From assembly GCA_025517465.1 (NCBI GenBank), contig JAOPKE010000006.1, positions 62,001-126,000 on the forward strand: a stretch of DNA of 64,000 bases, read 5' to 3'. Shown here one piece after another: positions 18,379-26,001 of this stretch. The position numbers and the translations under genes were made by a program. Numbering within the stretch: position 1 is the first letter of the stretch; every line of letters begins with the position of its first letter. The DNA comes from Halobacteria archaeon HArc-gm2 (GTDB lineage: Archaea; Halobacteriota; Halobacteria; Halobacteriales; Haloarculaceae). Below the pieces are notes generated by a model that searched no databases, was not told the DNA's origin, and saw nothing but the letters and a program-made list of their open reading frames with translations.

Positions 18379-19311
18379 ATGCACGGCGACGGAACCGATC
18401 GGAGAGGATCGGTCGTCATCTCCATCGACGCCGAACTCGGCTGGGGCTTCCACGACCTCGAGTCACCGCCCCGGGAGCGCATCGAGCGCAGTCGCGAGGG
18501 GTGGCTGGTGCTGGCCAATCTCCTCGACGAGTACGAGATTCCAGCGACGTGGGCCATCGTCGGCCACCTGTTGCTCGAGGACTGCGACGGGACCCACGTG
18601 GACCATCCCGCTGGCGAGGAGTGGTTCGCCTGGGACGGGATGGGACGGCGCGACCTGCGGTTCGACGACGGCCTCGTCGATCGCGTCGTCGACTCGCCCA
18701 TCGACCACGAGATCGCCTGTCACACCTTCAGTCACGTCCTGTTCGGCGACGGCGACACCTCGCGCGAGGTCGCCGTGGCCGAACTGGAACAGTCCCGGAC
18801 GGCGTTCGCCGAGAGGGGGCTAGAGTTCACCTCGTTCGTCTTCCCGCGCAACCAGGTCGGCCACCGCGACGTGCTCGCCGAGTACGGCGTCACGGCCTAC
18901 CGCGGCGGGCGCGCCCCCGACGAGTCCACGCTTCGGACGGCCGCCGAGTCGCTGCTGGGGACGTACGACCCGCACCTCCCGGAGCCGACGGTCGACGAGT
19001 ACGGCCTCGTCTTCGTTCCGCCCTCGCAGTACCTCTTCGGCTTCGAGGGAATCTACCACGAGGTCGCCGAGGCGACCGTCGGCGACCCAGTCGTCGCCCA
19101 GGCCCGTCTCGGCATCGACGCCGCGGCCGAATCCGGCGGCCTCTACCACGTGTGGTTGCACCCGAACAACCTCACCAGTCCGCTCCAGCGGCGCCGCATC
19201 GAGCGAATCCTCGCTTCCCTCGACGCCAACCGGCACCGGGTCCGGATCGAGACGATGGCCGACGTTGCCAGCCGAGTACGGTCGAGCGAACCGACCGCCG
19301 TCTCCGAGTAA
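18379..19311 (+). CDS. polysaccharide deacetylase family protein
   Basis: The 310-residue protein opens with VVISIDAELGWGFHDLES, a variant NodB motif 1 with Asp then Glu. PATWAIVGHLLLEDC follows, then HEIACHTFSHVLFGDG with the His-x3-His zinc ligands. Later FVFPRNQVGH and LYHVWLHPNNL supply the remaining conserved positions. It therefore looks catalytically competent. A GCGTTTTACTAAG segment about 30 nt upstream of the ATG at 18379 may be its TATA box and supports this start over upstream codons. It should deacetylate part of the surface glycan or its precursor. Confidence 0.83.
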   Translation: MHGDGTDRRGSVVISIDAELGWGFHDLESPPRERIERSREGWLVLANLLDEYEIPATWAIVGHLLLEDCDGTHVDHPAGEEWFAWDGMGRRDLRFDDGLVDRVVDSPIDHEIACHTFSHVLFGDGDTSREVAVAELEQSRTAFAERGLEFTSFVFPRNQVGHRDVLAEYGVTAYRGGRAPDESTLRTAAESLLGTYDPHLPEPTVDEYGLVFVPPSQYLFGFEGIYHEVAEATVGDPVVAQARLGIDAAAESGGLYHVWLHPNNLTSPLQRRRIERILASLDANRHRVRIETMADVASRVRSSEPTAVSE

Positions 19312-19360
19312 CGGTGGATGAGTCGACCGCCGTCCCCGGATAACGACTGGAAACACGATT

Positions 19361-19368
19361 ATAACAAT
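19361..19368 (+). promoter_or_regulatory. ATAACAA promoter element
   Basis: ATAACAAT lies 54 nt before the ATG at 19415. Confidence 0.4.
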
Positions 19369-19414
19369 AGCCGCTGCCGGCGTCGGTGCTGGCACCCGCG
19401 GCTCTCAGTTTCCC

Positions 19415-20566
19415 ATGTCCCAGCGTCCCTCCACTCGACAGGCGACCGGTGACACCGACCAGTACGAGATCCGCCCCTTCGAACCCGGCGACCGGGCGGG
19501 GTATCTCACTCTCTTCGACCGCGTCCTCAGCGGCGGCGACGACGAGTGGTTCGCGTGGAAGTACGCGGACAACCCCTTCGCCGACCACGTCCCGATCGTC
19601 GTCGCGACTGACGGCGACAGCGTCGTCGGCGCCAAGTCCGCCGTCCCCCAGCGAGTCCGTGTCGGCGACCGGGCCGTCGACGCCCTCCAGCCCGCCGACA
19701 CCATGGTCGACCCCGACCACCGCCGACAGGGGCTGTTCTCCCGCATGACGGAGGTCATGAAGGAGCGCTACGCCGACCGGTCCCAGCAGCTGTTCTTCAA
19801 CTTCCCGAACGAGATGACGCTCGCCGGCGGCAAGAAACACGGCTGGGTCGAGGTAGGCCGGGTCCCCACCTACTACCGGATCCAGCGCGCTCGCGGCATG
19901 GCCAACGGTGACCTGCCGGCCCCGGTCGACCAGGGCCTTGACCTGCTCGACCCGGTCTTCGACGCCTACCTGACGGCCCGGGCGAAACTGTCCCCGTCGT
20001 CACCGCCGGACGTCACCGTCGAGGAGAACGAGGACGTCCCCGCCGACGTCCTCGCCGACCTCTACGAGCGAGCGGTTCCCGACGAACTCCACGCCGAGCG
20101 GTCGGCGACGTTCTACGACTGGCGGTTCGAGAACCCGAAGTGGACGTACCAGACCTACCTCGCCGGGCCGGCGGACTCGTCGGGAAGGCTCTCCGAACCC
20201 GACGTTGACGTCGGCGTCGTCGCCGGTTCGGGCACCAGGAATGGCCAGTCGATGGTGAACGTCGTCGACGTCGCCCCGCTGGCCGGCGCCGCCCGGCTCC
20301 CGGCGCTGAAAGCCGCCCTCGAACGGGTCTGCGTGCGCCACGCCGACGCGGACGTGATCGCCGTCAGCGGCCACGCGATTCCCGCGGACCTGCTGTCCTC
20401 GTTCGGCTTCCTCTCCGACACCGACGTCCCGCTGTCGCTCGTGTCCTCGCCGAGTGCGATGGCGAGTTACCCGCTGACCGAGAACGGCTCCTGGTCCATC
20501 GACGGCCGCAACATCCGCCGGATAGACGACTGGCTGGTGACCTTCGCCGAACAGGACACGCGGTGA
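19415..20566 (+). CDS. GNAT family N-acetyltransferase
   Basis: The 383-residue protein has a GNAT domain in its N-terminal third: EIRPFEPGDRAGYLTLFDRV, then IVVATDGDSVVGAKSAVP and the acetyl-CoA motif MVDPDHRRQGLFSRMTEVM near residues 91-109. The remaining 200 residues contain FYDWRFENPKWTYQ, seen in other two-domain GNAT proteins of polysaccharide loci. It probably acylates an amino sugar or surface component. The acceptor is unknown. Confidence 0.8.
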   Translation: MSQRPSTRQATGDTDQYEIRPFEPGDRAGYLTLFDRVLSGGDDEWFAWKYADNPFADHVPIVVATDGDSVVGAKSAVPQRVRVGDRAVDALQPADTMVDPDHRRQGLFSRMTEVMKERYADRSQQLFFNFPNEMTLAGGKKHGWVEVGRVPTYYRIQRARGMANGDLPAPVDQGLDLLDPVFDAYLTARAKLSPSSPPDVTVEENEDVPADVLADLYERAVPDELHAERSATFYDWRFENPKWTYQTYLAGPADSSGRLSEPDVDVGVVAGSGTRNGQSMVNVVDVAPLAGAARLPALKAALERVCVRHADADVIAVSGHAIPADLLSSFGFLSDTDVPLSLVSSPSAMASYPLTENGSWSIDGRNIRRIDDWLVTFAEQDTR

Positions 20567-20758
20567 GGAACTCGATATCGAGTCGGCTGGACTCAGTTCC
20601 TGTCAACGCTGGGTTCGCGCTTCGTAGAGCGCGTAACAGAACGGGAATCGGGAATCGCATCGTTGCTTCTCCGTGGATACTCTCGCTCGCCATGGATACC
20701 CACAGTATCCACTGCGTTAGATGCTTTGAGTGAGCCGTATCGCTAGGAGGTAGAGCAT

Positions 20759-20774
20759 TTTACTCTGGAGTAAA
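20759..20774. promoter_or_regulatory. perfect palindrome before the winged-helix gene, likely operator
   Basis: TTTACTC-TG-GAGTAAA is a perfect inverted repeat about 32 nt upstream of the ATG at 20806, where TATA and BRE lie. Self-regulation by the encoded winged-helix protein is a reasonable inference. A second inverted repeat, GGATAC-N5-GTATCC, lies at 20694-20710. Confidence 0.55.
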
Positions 20775-20805
20775 CTACTCAATAGACGCCTCCGTAGCAC
20801 GTCAC

Positions 20806-21219
20806 ATGAGCACCGACCTGGGGACCGTCGACGGCGCCGATCCGCGCGAGATGCTGCACTTCGTGACCCAGCAGACCCGCTTCGCGCTGGTCGCGAACGT
20901 CCTCCAGCACCCCGAGGGGCTGCCGTCGATGTGCGAACTCGAACAGCTGAACCCGAGCCTGAGCGACGCCACCGTCTACAAGCACGTCCAGAAGCTCGTC
21001 GACGCCGGCGTGCTAGAGGCCGTCGAACTCCCCGACGGCGAGCGCCGCCAGGGGTACCCATGGAAGTTCTACCGGCTGACCGACGAAGGCCGGCAGTTCC
21101 TCGACGACCACAACCTGCTCCAGGCCGAGGAGACCCTCCAGCGGATGTACGAGACCATCACCGACAAGCCCGAGAAGATGGTGAAATACGAGAACGCGCC
21201 GCGGCCGGAGGTGGCGTGA
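20806..21219 (+). CDS. winged helix-turn-helix regulator (PadR/MarR-like)
   Basis: A 137-residue protein with a winged helix: QTRFALVANVLQHPEGLPSM, then a recognition region SLSDATVYKHVQKLVDAGVLEAVEL near residues 46-70 and the wing GYPWKFYRLTDEGRQFLD. A helical tail follows. It probably represses itself through the palindrome at 20759-20774. It is followed 4 nt later by a 55-residue gene, and the pair look like an operon. Confidence 0.78.
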   Translation: MSTDLGTVDGADPREMLHFVTQQTRFALVANVLQHPEGLPSMCELEQLNPSLSDATVYKHVQKLVDAGVLEAVELPDGERRQGYPWKFYRLTDEGRQFLDDHNLLQAEETLQRMYETITDKPEKMVKYENAPRPEVA

Positions 21220-21223
21220 ACAC

Positions 21224-21391
21224 ATGGACTTGGACGAGAAACGCGTTCAGGAGTTCGCGGCGGCCTACTACGACGACGAAATCAGCTTTGAACAGCTCGA
21301 AGCGCACGTCGGGAGCGAGAAAGCCGCCAACTTCCGCGTACTGAAACAGCAGCTGGACGAAGACTTCGTGGACGAGGTTGCCGAACTATAA
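21224..21391 (+). CDS. 55-residue protein related to the tail of RHH antitoxin-type proteins
   Basis: The protein begins MDLDEKRVQEFAAAYYDDEI and contains FEQLEAHVGSEKAANFRVLK. It closely resembles residues about 55-90 of the RHH protein encoded at 24438-24836 (AAKYYDGELEFERVKQLVG and onwards), but lacks the DNA-binding part. It is 4 nt downstream of the winged-helix gene and so probably co-transcribed. It may be a stand-alone protein-interaction module, perhaps an antitoxin fragment. No toxin partner is adjacent. Confidence 0.7.
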   Translation: MDLDEKRVQEFAAAYYDDEISFEQLEAHVGSEKAANFRVLKQQLDEDFVDEVAEL

Positions 21392-21511
21392 GACGATCCA
21401 CGAACGCCCACGAGACAACAATTTAGAACCCGGCGGCCACGCCAACGACACGTGTCGGTAGCCGGTCGGTTACGGTCTCGCGAATTGAGGCCGCGGCACC
21501 GCAGGCCGCCT

Positions 21512-21519
21512 ATAACAAA
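21512..21519 (+). promoter_or_regulatory. ATAACAA promoter element
   Basis: ATAACAAA lies 35 nt before the ATG at 21547. Confidence 0.5.
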
Positions 21520-21546
21520 CTCTCCGGATCCACTAGCTGCTTCCAG

Positions 21547-22356
21547 ATGACGTCGATAGCGTTCATGGGCAGTCACCCGCTCGGCGAGCAGTGTCTCGAA
21601 ATCGCGACCGACCATCCCGACACCGACGTCGAACTCGTGGTCACCTACGGCCCCGACGAGGACAACTGGTGGGACGGGTCGCTGTACGACCTGGCGACCG
21701 ACATGGGCCACGACGTCGTGACCATCGACGAGGAGTCCCAGGTCCTGGAGACCGACGTCGACTACCTGCTGTCGGTATACTACCCCAACATCCTCGGCGC
21801 GGAGATGCTGAACCACCCCAACGACGCCGCGATCAACCTCCACCAGGCCGAGTTGCCGCGCTACCGCGGGTCGAACGTGATCAGCCACGCGATCATGAAC
21901 GCCCGCGACGACGACCACTGGCAGTACGGGACGACGATGCACTTCATGGCCGAGGAGGTCGACGCCGGCGACGTCATCGCCCGGAACTTCGTCGAGATCG
22001 ACGAGGACGACACCGCCCGCGAACTGTACGAGCGCATCGAGGGCGCCTCTGTCGACCTGTTCGAGGAGATGCTCCCCGCGATGGTCTCCGGCGAGATCCT
22101 GGAGATGGGCACGCCCCAGGCGGAGTACCCCGGCGAGCGCTACTTCTACACCAAGGCCAGCCTCGACGGCGAGAAGGTCATCGACCGCGAGACGCTGACC
22201 GACCCCGGGCGCCAGGACGAGGTCTACGACAAGGTCCGGGCGCTCGACTTCCCGCCGTTCGAGCCCGCCTGGGTCGAACTGGACGACGGCCGGAAGCTCT
22301 ACCTCACGGCGTCGGACTACGAGTACGTGCTGGAGGAGATAGCGGCGAGCGACTGA
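21547..22356 (+). CDS. formyltransferase family protein, likely sugar N-formyltransferase
   Basis: The 269-residue protein has the formyltransferase fold that uses 10-formyltetrahydrofolate. The catalytic Asn-x-His and loop are visible in INLHQAELPRYRGSN near residue 98, and the catalytic Asp in EEVDAGDVIA near residue 137. The N-terminus (SIAFMGSHPLGEQCLEIA) matches this family. It is shorter than methionyl-tRNA formyltransferase, and archaea do not formylate initiator tRNA. In this glycan locus N-formylation of an amino sugar is therefore more likely. An ATAACAAA element sits 35 nt upstream, as for other glycan genes. Confidence 0.8.
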   Translation: MTSIAFMGSHPLGEQCLEIATDHPDTDVELVVTYGPDEDNWWDGSLYDLATDMGHDVVTIDEESQVLETDVDYLLSVYYPNILGAEMLNHPNDAAINLHQAELPRYRGSNVISHAIMNARDDDHWQYGTTMHFMAEEVDAGDVIARNFVEIDEDDTARELYERIEGASVDLFEEMLPAMVSGEILEMGTPQAEYPGERYFYTKASLDGEKVIDRETLTDPGRQDEVYDKVRALDFPPFEPAWVELDDGRKLYLTASDYEYVLEEIAASD

Positions 22357-22656
22357 AACGGTGCTTGCGAGGGTAGTAAAGACGTCACGTAGCGTCCCTG
22401 GTCTGCTCCCACGCCCGCCTTTTCACGTCCCCCTCGATTCTACCACCTATTTGCGGGCACTTCTCTTCACCTACTTATAAACACGCGACCGGTTTTGATA
22501 TAAAGTTTATATAGCACAGCCTCAGAAATCGAGGAGCGCCCCGGAATGTGATTTTCGACGCAAGTGCCAGAGATTAATCTAGGTTCCCTACCAGCTCTGG
22601 ACACTGGTCTGTGTGGTCCACATCGTGATTCAGGCTCTAACAGATACTGGGTTAAA
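22357..22656. other. AT-rich gene-free stretch
   Basis: This region is much richer in A/T than its surroundings (for example TTTTGATATAAAGTTTATATAG near 22492-22513) and has no convincing gene. It marks the left edge of a patch with the DUF234 gene that looks inserted into the glycan locus. Confidence 0.5.
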
Positions 22657-22716
22657 ATACTCTAAAGTATCGTACTTCAGAGTATCATACTTCAGAGTAT
22701 CATACTTCAGAGTATG
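22657..22716. repeat. four tandem 15-bp palindromic repeats upstream of a DUF234 gene
   Basis: Four head-to-tail 15-mers run without gaps: ATACTCTAAAGTATC, GTACTTCAGAGTATC, ATACTTCAGAGTATC and ATACTTCAGAGTATG. Each is an inverted repeat (ATACT-N4-AGTAT), and the junctions form another palindrome (AGTAT-C-ATACT). They end 41 nt before the ATG at 22758, a natural place for an operator. Confidence 0.85.
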
Positions 22717-22757
22717 TTTTTGGGAATCATTATGTACTATGCCAGTGTTCAGATCGT

Positions 22758-24140
22758 ATGGTGGACTTCGTGAACCGGACGGAAGAGCTCTCCCGGCTGC
22801 GAGAGCTCTACGACTCGGCAGATGCCGAACTGGCAGTCATCTTCGGTCGGCGGCGACTGGGAAAGACGGCACTCGTCACCCGCTCGCTCGACGGATACGA
22901 CGACGCCGTCGTCTACCAGGCCCGCCAGAAGACGAGTTCACTGCAGCTTCAGCAGTTCATCGACGTCGCAGCGGAAACGTATCCCGGCGTAACGCGGCTG
23001 CGAGAGGACTGGGAGACGGTACTGGGCTATCTCGCAGACCAGGACGCCATCGTCGTACTCGACGAATTCCCGTATCTGGTGGAACAGGACGAGAGTCTTC
23101 CGTCGGTACTGCAGGCGATGTTCGACCACGAGTTCGACGATTCCTCGGCGACGTTCGTCCTCGTCGGGTCGTCGATCAGTATGATGGAAGAGGCGGCGCT
23201 CCTCGGAAACAGCCCGCTGTACGGTCGTTCCTCCCTGAAAATGGACATCAGGCAGTTGCCGTTTGAGGCTGCAATGCAGTTCTTCGACGACGACGTCCCC
23301 GCAGACGATCAGGTCTTCACGTGGGGCGTTTTCGGTGGCGTGCCGTACTATCTGGAAGAGATCGTACCGAACGCATCGCTCGGGGACAACGTACAGCGAA
23401 CGATACTCTCTCGCCACGGGTCACTTCACGACGAACCGGACTACGTCCTCCGAATGGAGCTCACAGAACCGACTCGATATTTTTCGATTCTGGAAGCCAT
23501 CGCGGGTGGAAACACGAGTCGAAACGAGATTGCCGGCGCGACTGGCATCGAGTACAATCAGCTCTCGAAATACCTCGACCGGCTCTCTCGATTGCGGTTA
23601 GTCGACCAGCACGTCCCGATCACGGAGCGGAAAGAACGGAGCAAGCGGAGTCGGTATCGGATCCGTGACCCGTTCTTCCGCTTCTGGTTCCGCTTCGTGT
23701 ACGGTTCGGCCGACCGCTACGACGAACTCGGCGATGATGCTTACGAGGTGCTCGTGGAACCGGAACTTGCGGACTTCGTGAGCCATTCCTTCGAGGAACT
23801 GTGCTGTTCCGCGCTCCGAACGCTCTATCCGGATCACACCATCACGGACACCGGACAGTGGTGGTACAACGACCACGAAGTCGACGTCGTCGGACTGACG
23901 ACCGGTGAAACGCTGATCGTCGGTGAATGCAAGTTCCAGCAGTCGCCGCTGGGATACGACGCGCTCTCGAAACTCGAAGGTCACGTCGACGAGTTACGAT
24001 GGACCCCCGACGGAGGACGTGACAGGGTCGAACGATATGCGCTGTTCTCCCGTAGCGGATTCACGCAGTCCGTCGAGGAAGCGGCCGACGAGCGGGACGA
24101 CCTTAGACTCTTCACCGTAGAGGACGTCGTCGACGCGTAG
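22758..24140 (+). CDS. archaeal ATPase with C-terminal DUF234 nuclease-like domain
   Basis: The 460-residue protein belongs to the archaeal ATPase/DUF234 family. The N-terminal STAND-like ATPase begins FVNRTEELSRLRELY, has Walker A in IFGRRRLGKTALV near residue 31, and Walker B in IVVLDEFPYLVEQ near residue 97. A winged helix follows (NEIAGATGIEYNQLSKYLDRL). The C-terminal DUF234 part has FFRFWFRFVYG, then a PD-(D/E)xK-like signature, EVDVVG with GECKFQ about 10 residues later. It may be a defence or mobile-element related ATPase-nuclease, but its real role is unknown. Less GC-rich codon use and tandem palindromes in its promoter set it apart from the neighbours. Confidence 0.83.
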   Translation: MVDFVNRTEELSRLRELYDSADAELAVIFGRRRLGKTALVTRSLDGYDDAVVYQARQKTSSLQLQQFIDVAAETYPGVTRLREDWETVLGYLADQDAIVVLDEFPYLVEQDESLPSVLQAMFDHEFDDSSATFVLVGSSISMMEEAALLGNSPLYGRSSLKMDIRQLPFEAAMQFFDDDVPADDQVFTWGVFGGVPYYLEEIVPNASLGDNVQRTILSRHGSLHDEPDYVLRMELTEPTRYFSILEAIAGGNTSRNEIAGATGIEYNQLSKYLDRLSRLRLVDQHVPITERKERSKRSRYRIRDPFFRFWFRFVYGSADRYDELGDDAYEVLVEPELADFVSHSFEELCCSALRTLYPDHTITDTGQWWYNDHEVDVVGLTTGETLIVGECKFQQSPLGYDALSKLEGHVDELRWTPDGGRDRVERYALFSRSGFTQSVEEAADERDDLRLFTVEDVVDA

Positions 24141-24248
24141 CGAGCGTGACGAACACGGGAAAGCGGATCAAGGATTGGAAGAATCCATGCTACGCCGTCA
24201 TCGCAATCGATGACTGAACGGTGATCAGCGACGGCGTGACGAGAAGCG

Positions 24249-24836
24249 TCACGGTCCGTCATCGGCCCGGTCCCTCGTTCGCTCTTTGCGTTTCTCCGTC
24301 GACTGCCGTCGACCGCCACGAACATGCGCGGTCTCCTCGTCCGACCACCGGCCGAACCCGTCGTAGAAATCACCAGCCTCCACTCCCGCTTCGAGGATCT
24401 GTTCGAGAGCGTCGTTGTAGCTCTCTCCATCTCGTCGTCAACGATCGAGTTCGCGCTTCACGCGCTCGCTGACGCGAATCTGTTCTTTCGGGTCGGCCAC
24501 GCGAACCTCTCCGGCGGACACGTCGACGTCGTCCGGATTGGCGATATCGAACGCTTCGCCTTCGAGATCGGCCTTGAGAAGACGGAACCGCTGAGCGCTC
24601 TCGGCACCGACGAGCTGTTTCACCCGCTCGAACTCCAGTTCACCGTCGTAGTACTTCGCCGCGACCCGCCGCTGGAACGTCGCATTCTCGACCATTTCCT
24701 CGACGTACTCGCGGATGGCCTCGACGAGGAGGTCAGTTCGGTCCGTCCCAAAGAGGTCGGCTATCGCCTCGAGTCTGTCCACCAAGTACTCGGGCGACTG
24801 AAAGTGGACCCGGCGGGAGTCGTCGCGGTCGCCCAT
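24249..24836 (-). pseudogene. RHH antitoxin-like gene interrupted by an in-frame TGA
   Basis: The ATG at 24836 opens an RHH-type domain (VHFQSPEYLVDRLEAIADLF, then LLVEAIREYVEEM). A linker module (KYYDGELEFERVKQLVG) and VSERVKRELDR follow, and TGA comes at 24438-24440. The same frame continues past the TGA with RRDGESYNDALEQILEAGVE and GFGRWSDEETAHVRG up to TGA at 24249-24251. The join VKRELDR-stop-RRDGESYNDAL matches the usual haloarchaeal VapB-like sequence, so one codon has become a stop. The intact protein would be about 195 residues; the truncated one is 132. It is convergent with the DUF234 gene. An error in the sequence is also possible. Confidence 0.75.
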
Positions 24837-24951
24837 TTCACGTGCACGTATTGCACAGAGTGGCCTAACGATTGGGGATACCTGTACAAACCTTCCCACT
24901 CACGAACGCTGGCGATGAAGGGAAGCAGTCGAGCGAAGAAAATCGACGTCG

Positions 24952-26001
24952 CTAGTCGTCGCTACTTTCGGAGTTGACGGCGGAGTTGACGGCGCTCGGT
25001 TGCCGTTCGGGACGGCCGACGTCGGTCGGGTGGACGACGCGCCCCTCGTCGGCGGACTCCTCGGCGCGTTCGAGCAGTTCGACCGTCTGGGCGCCCACGC
25101 GGCCGCTGGCGGGCGGGTCCTCGCCCTCCAGGCTGGCGTCGACGAACGCCTCGATCTCGGCTTTCAGCGGCTCGCGCTTCTCCGTGGTGTGGACGATGGA
25201 GCCGTCGTTGCGGGAGGTGAGCTGGCCGTCGCGGTCGGAGTACACCTCCGCGTCGAAGATCTCGAGTTCCGTGTTCTCCAGGTAGTCCAGCCGCGCCGAG
25301 CGGTTGGAGCCGACTACGACGAGGTCTCGGGTCTTGCCGAAGGCGGGGACCTGCCAGGAGGAGTTGATGACGCCGGTCGTGTTGCCGTAGTCCAGCGTCA
25401 TCGTCGCCGTCTCGTCGATGCCCTCGCGGACGAAGTCGTCCATCTTGCAGTGGATCGACTCCGGCAGGCCGTCGAGCAGGTAGTTGTACGTGTCGACGTC
25501 GTGGACCGCCAGCGAGTAGAGGACACCAGTGGTGGCCCGCGGGATGCGGAACGTGTACCGGCGCGTGTGGAGGTACTTGATGCGGCCAAGTTCCCCGCGG
25601 TCGATACGGCGCTTGAGTTCGCCCAGTGCGGGGTGGTAGCGGAAGATGTGGCCGACACCAAGCGAGCGGTCGTTTCGCTCGGCCGCGTCGACGATGGCCC
25701 AGGCGGCGTCGCTGTCCAGCGCGAGGGGCTTCTCGACCAGGAGGTCGGTGTCCCGGGAGAGGAGATCCGTCGCGATGCCCTCGTGGGTAGTGGAAGGCGT
25801 CGCGACCGTCGCGGCGTCGACGTCCAGGTCACCGACGTCGGTGACGTAGTCGACGCCGTAGGTCTCGGCCATCTCCGAGACGCGGTCCTCGTCGACGTCG
25901 CAGAGGACGATGTCGTCGATGCGGCCCTGGTCGCGCAGCTCCGCGGCGACCCGGACGTGGTTCTTCCCCCAGTAGCCGGTGCCGACGACGCCGTAGTTCA
26001 T
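24952..26001 (-). CDS. Gfo/Idh/MocA family NAD-dependent sugar dehydrogenase
   Basis: The 349-residue protein opens with a Rossmann fold YGVVGTGYWGKNHVRVAAEL. ATVATPSTTHEGIA and LLVEKPLALDSDAAW follow, which is the EKP lysine motif near residue 92 typical of the family. A C-terminal alpha/beta domain contains HDVDTYNYLL near residue 168. It probably oxidises a UDP-HexNAc at C3, preparing it for the aminotransferase at 25998-27104, whose end overlaps this gene's start by 4 bases. Together they resemble a WbpB/WbpE step in 2,3-diamino sugar synthesis. Confidence 0.87.
   Translation of the reverse strand: MNYGVVGTGYWGKNHVRVAAELRDQGRIDDIVLCDVDEDRVSEMAETYGVDYVTDVGDLDVDAATVATPSTTHEGIATDLLSRDTDLLVEKPLALDSDAAWAIVDAAERNDRSLGVGHIFRYHPALGELKRRIDRGELGRIKYLHTRRYTFRIPRATTGVLYSLAVHDVDTYNYLLDGLPESIHCKMDDFVREGIDETATMTLDYGNTTGVINSSWQVPAFGKTRDLVVVGSNRSARLDYLENTELEIFDAEVYSDRDGQLTSRNDGSIVHTTEKREPLKAEIEAFVDASLEGEDPPASGRVGAQTVELLERAEESADEGRVVHPTDVGRPERQPSAVNSAVNSESSDD

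Noticed and set aside
16332-18701. 789-residue reverse-strand ORF over the flippase gene
   Set aside because: It is low-complexity (Asp/Glu/Arg/Gln) and lies opposite the clear Wzx-like protein.
23981-24430. 149-residue reverse ORF as a toxin partner of the RHH gene
   Set aside because: It has no PIN or other toxin motif, is Ser/Arg-rich, and overlaps the true continuation of the RHH gene in another frame.
24438-24440. The in-frame TGA as a selenocysteine codon
   Set aside because: Haloarchaea are not known to use selenocysteine, and the aligned family residue is not expected to be Cys. A nonsense mutation or error is simpler.
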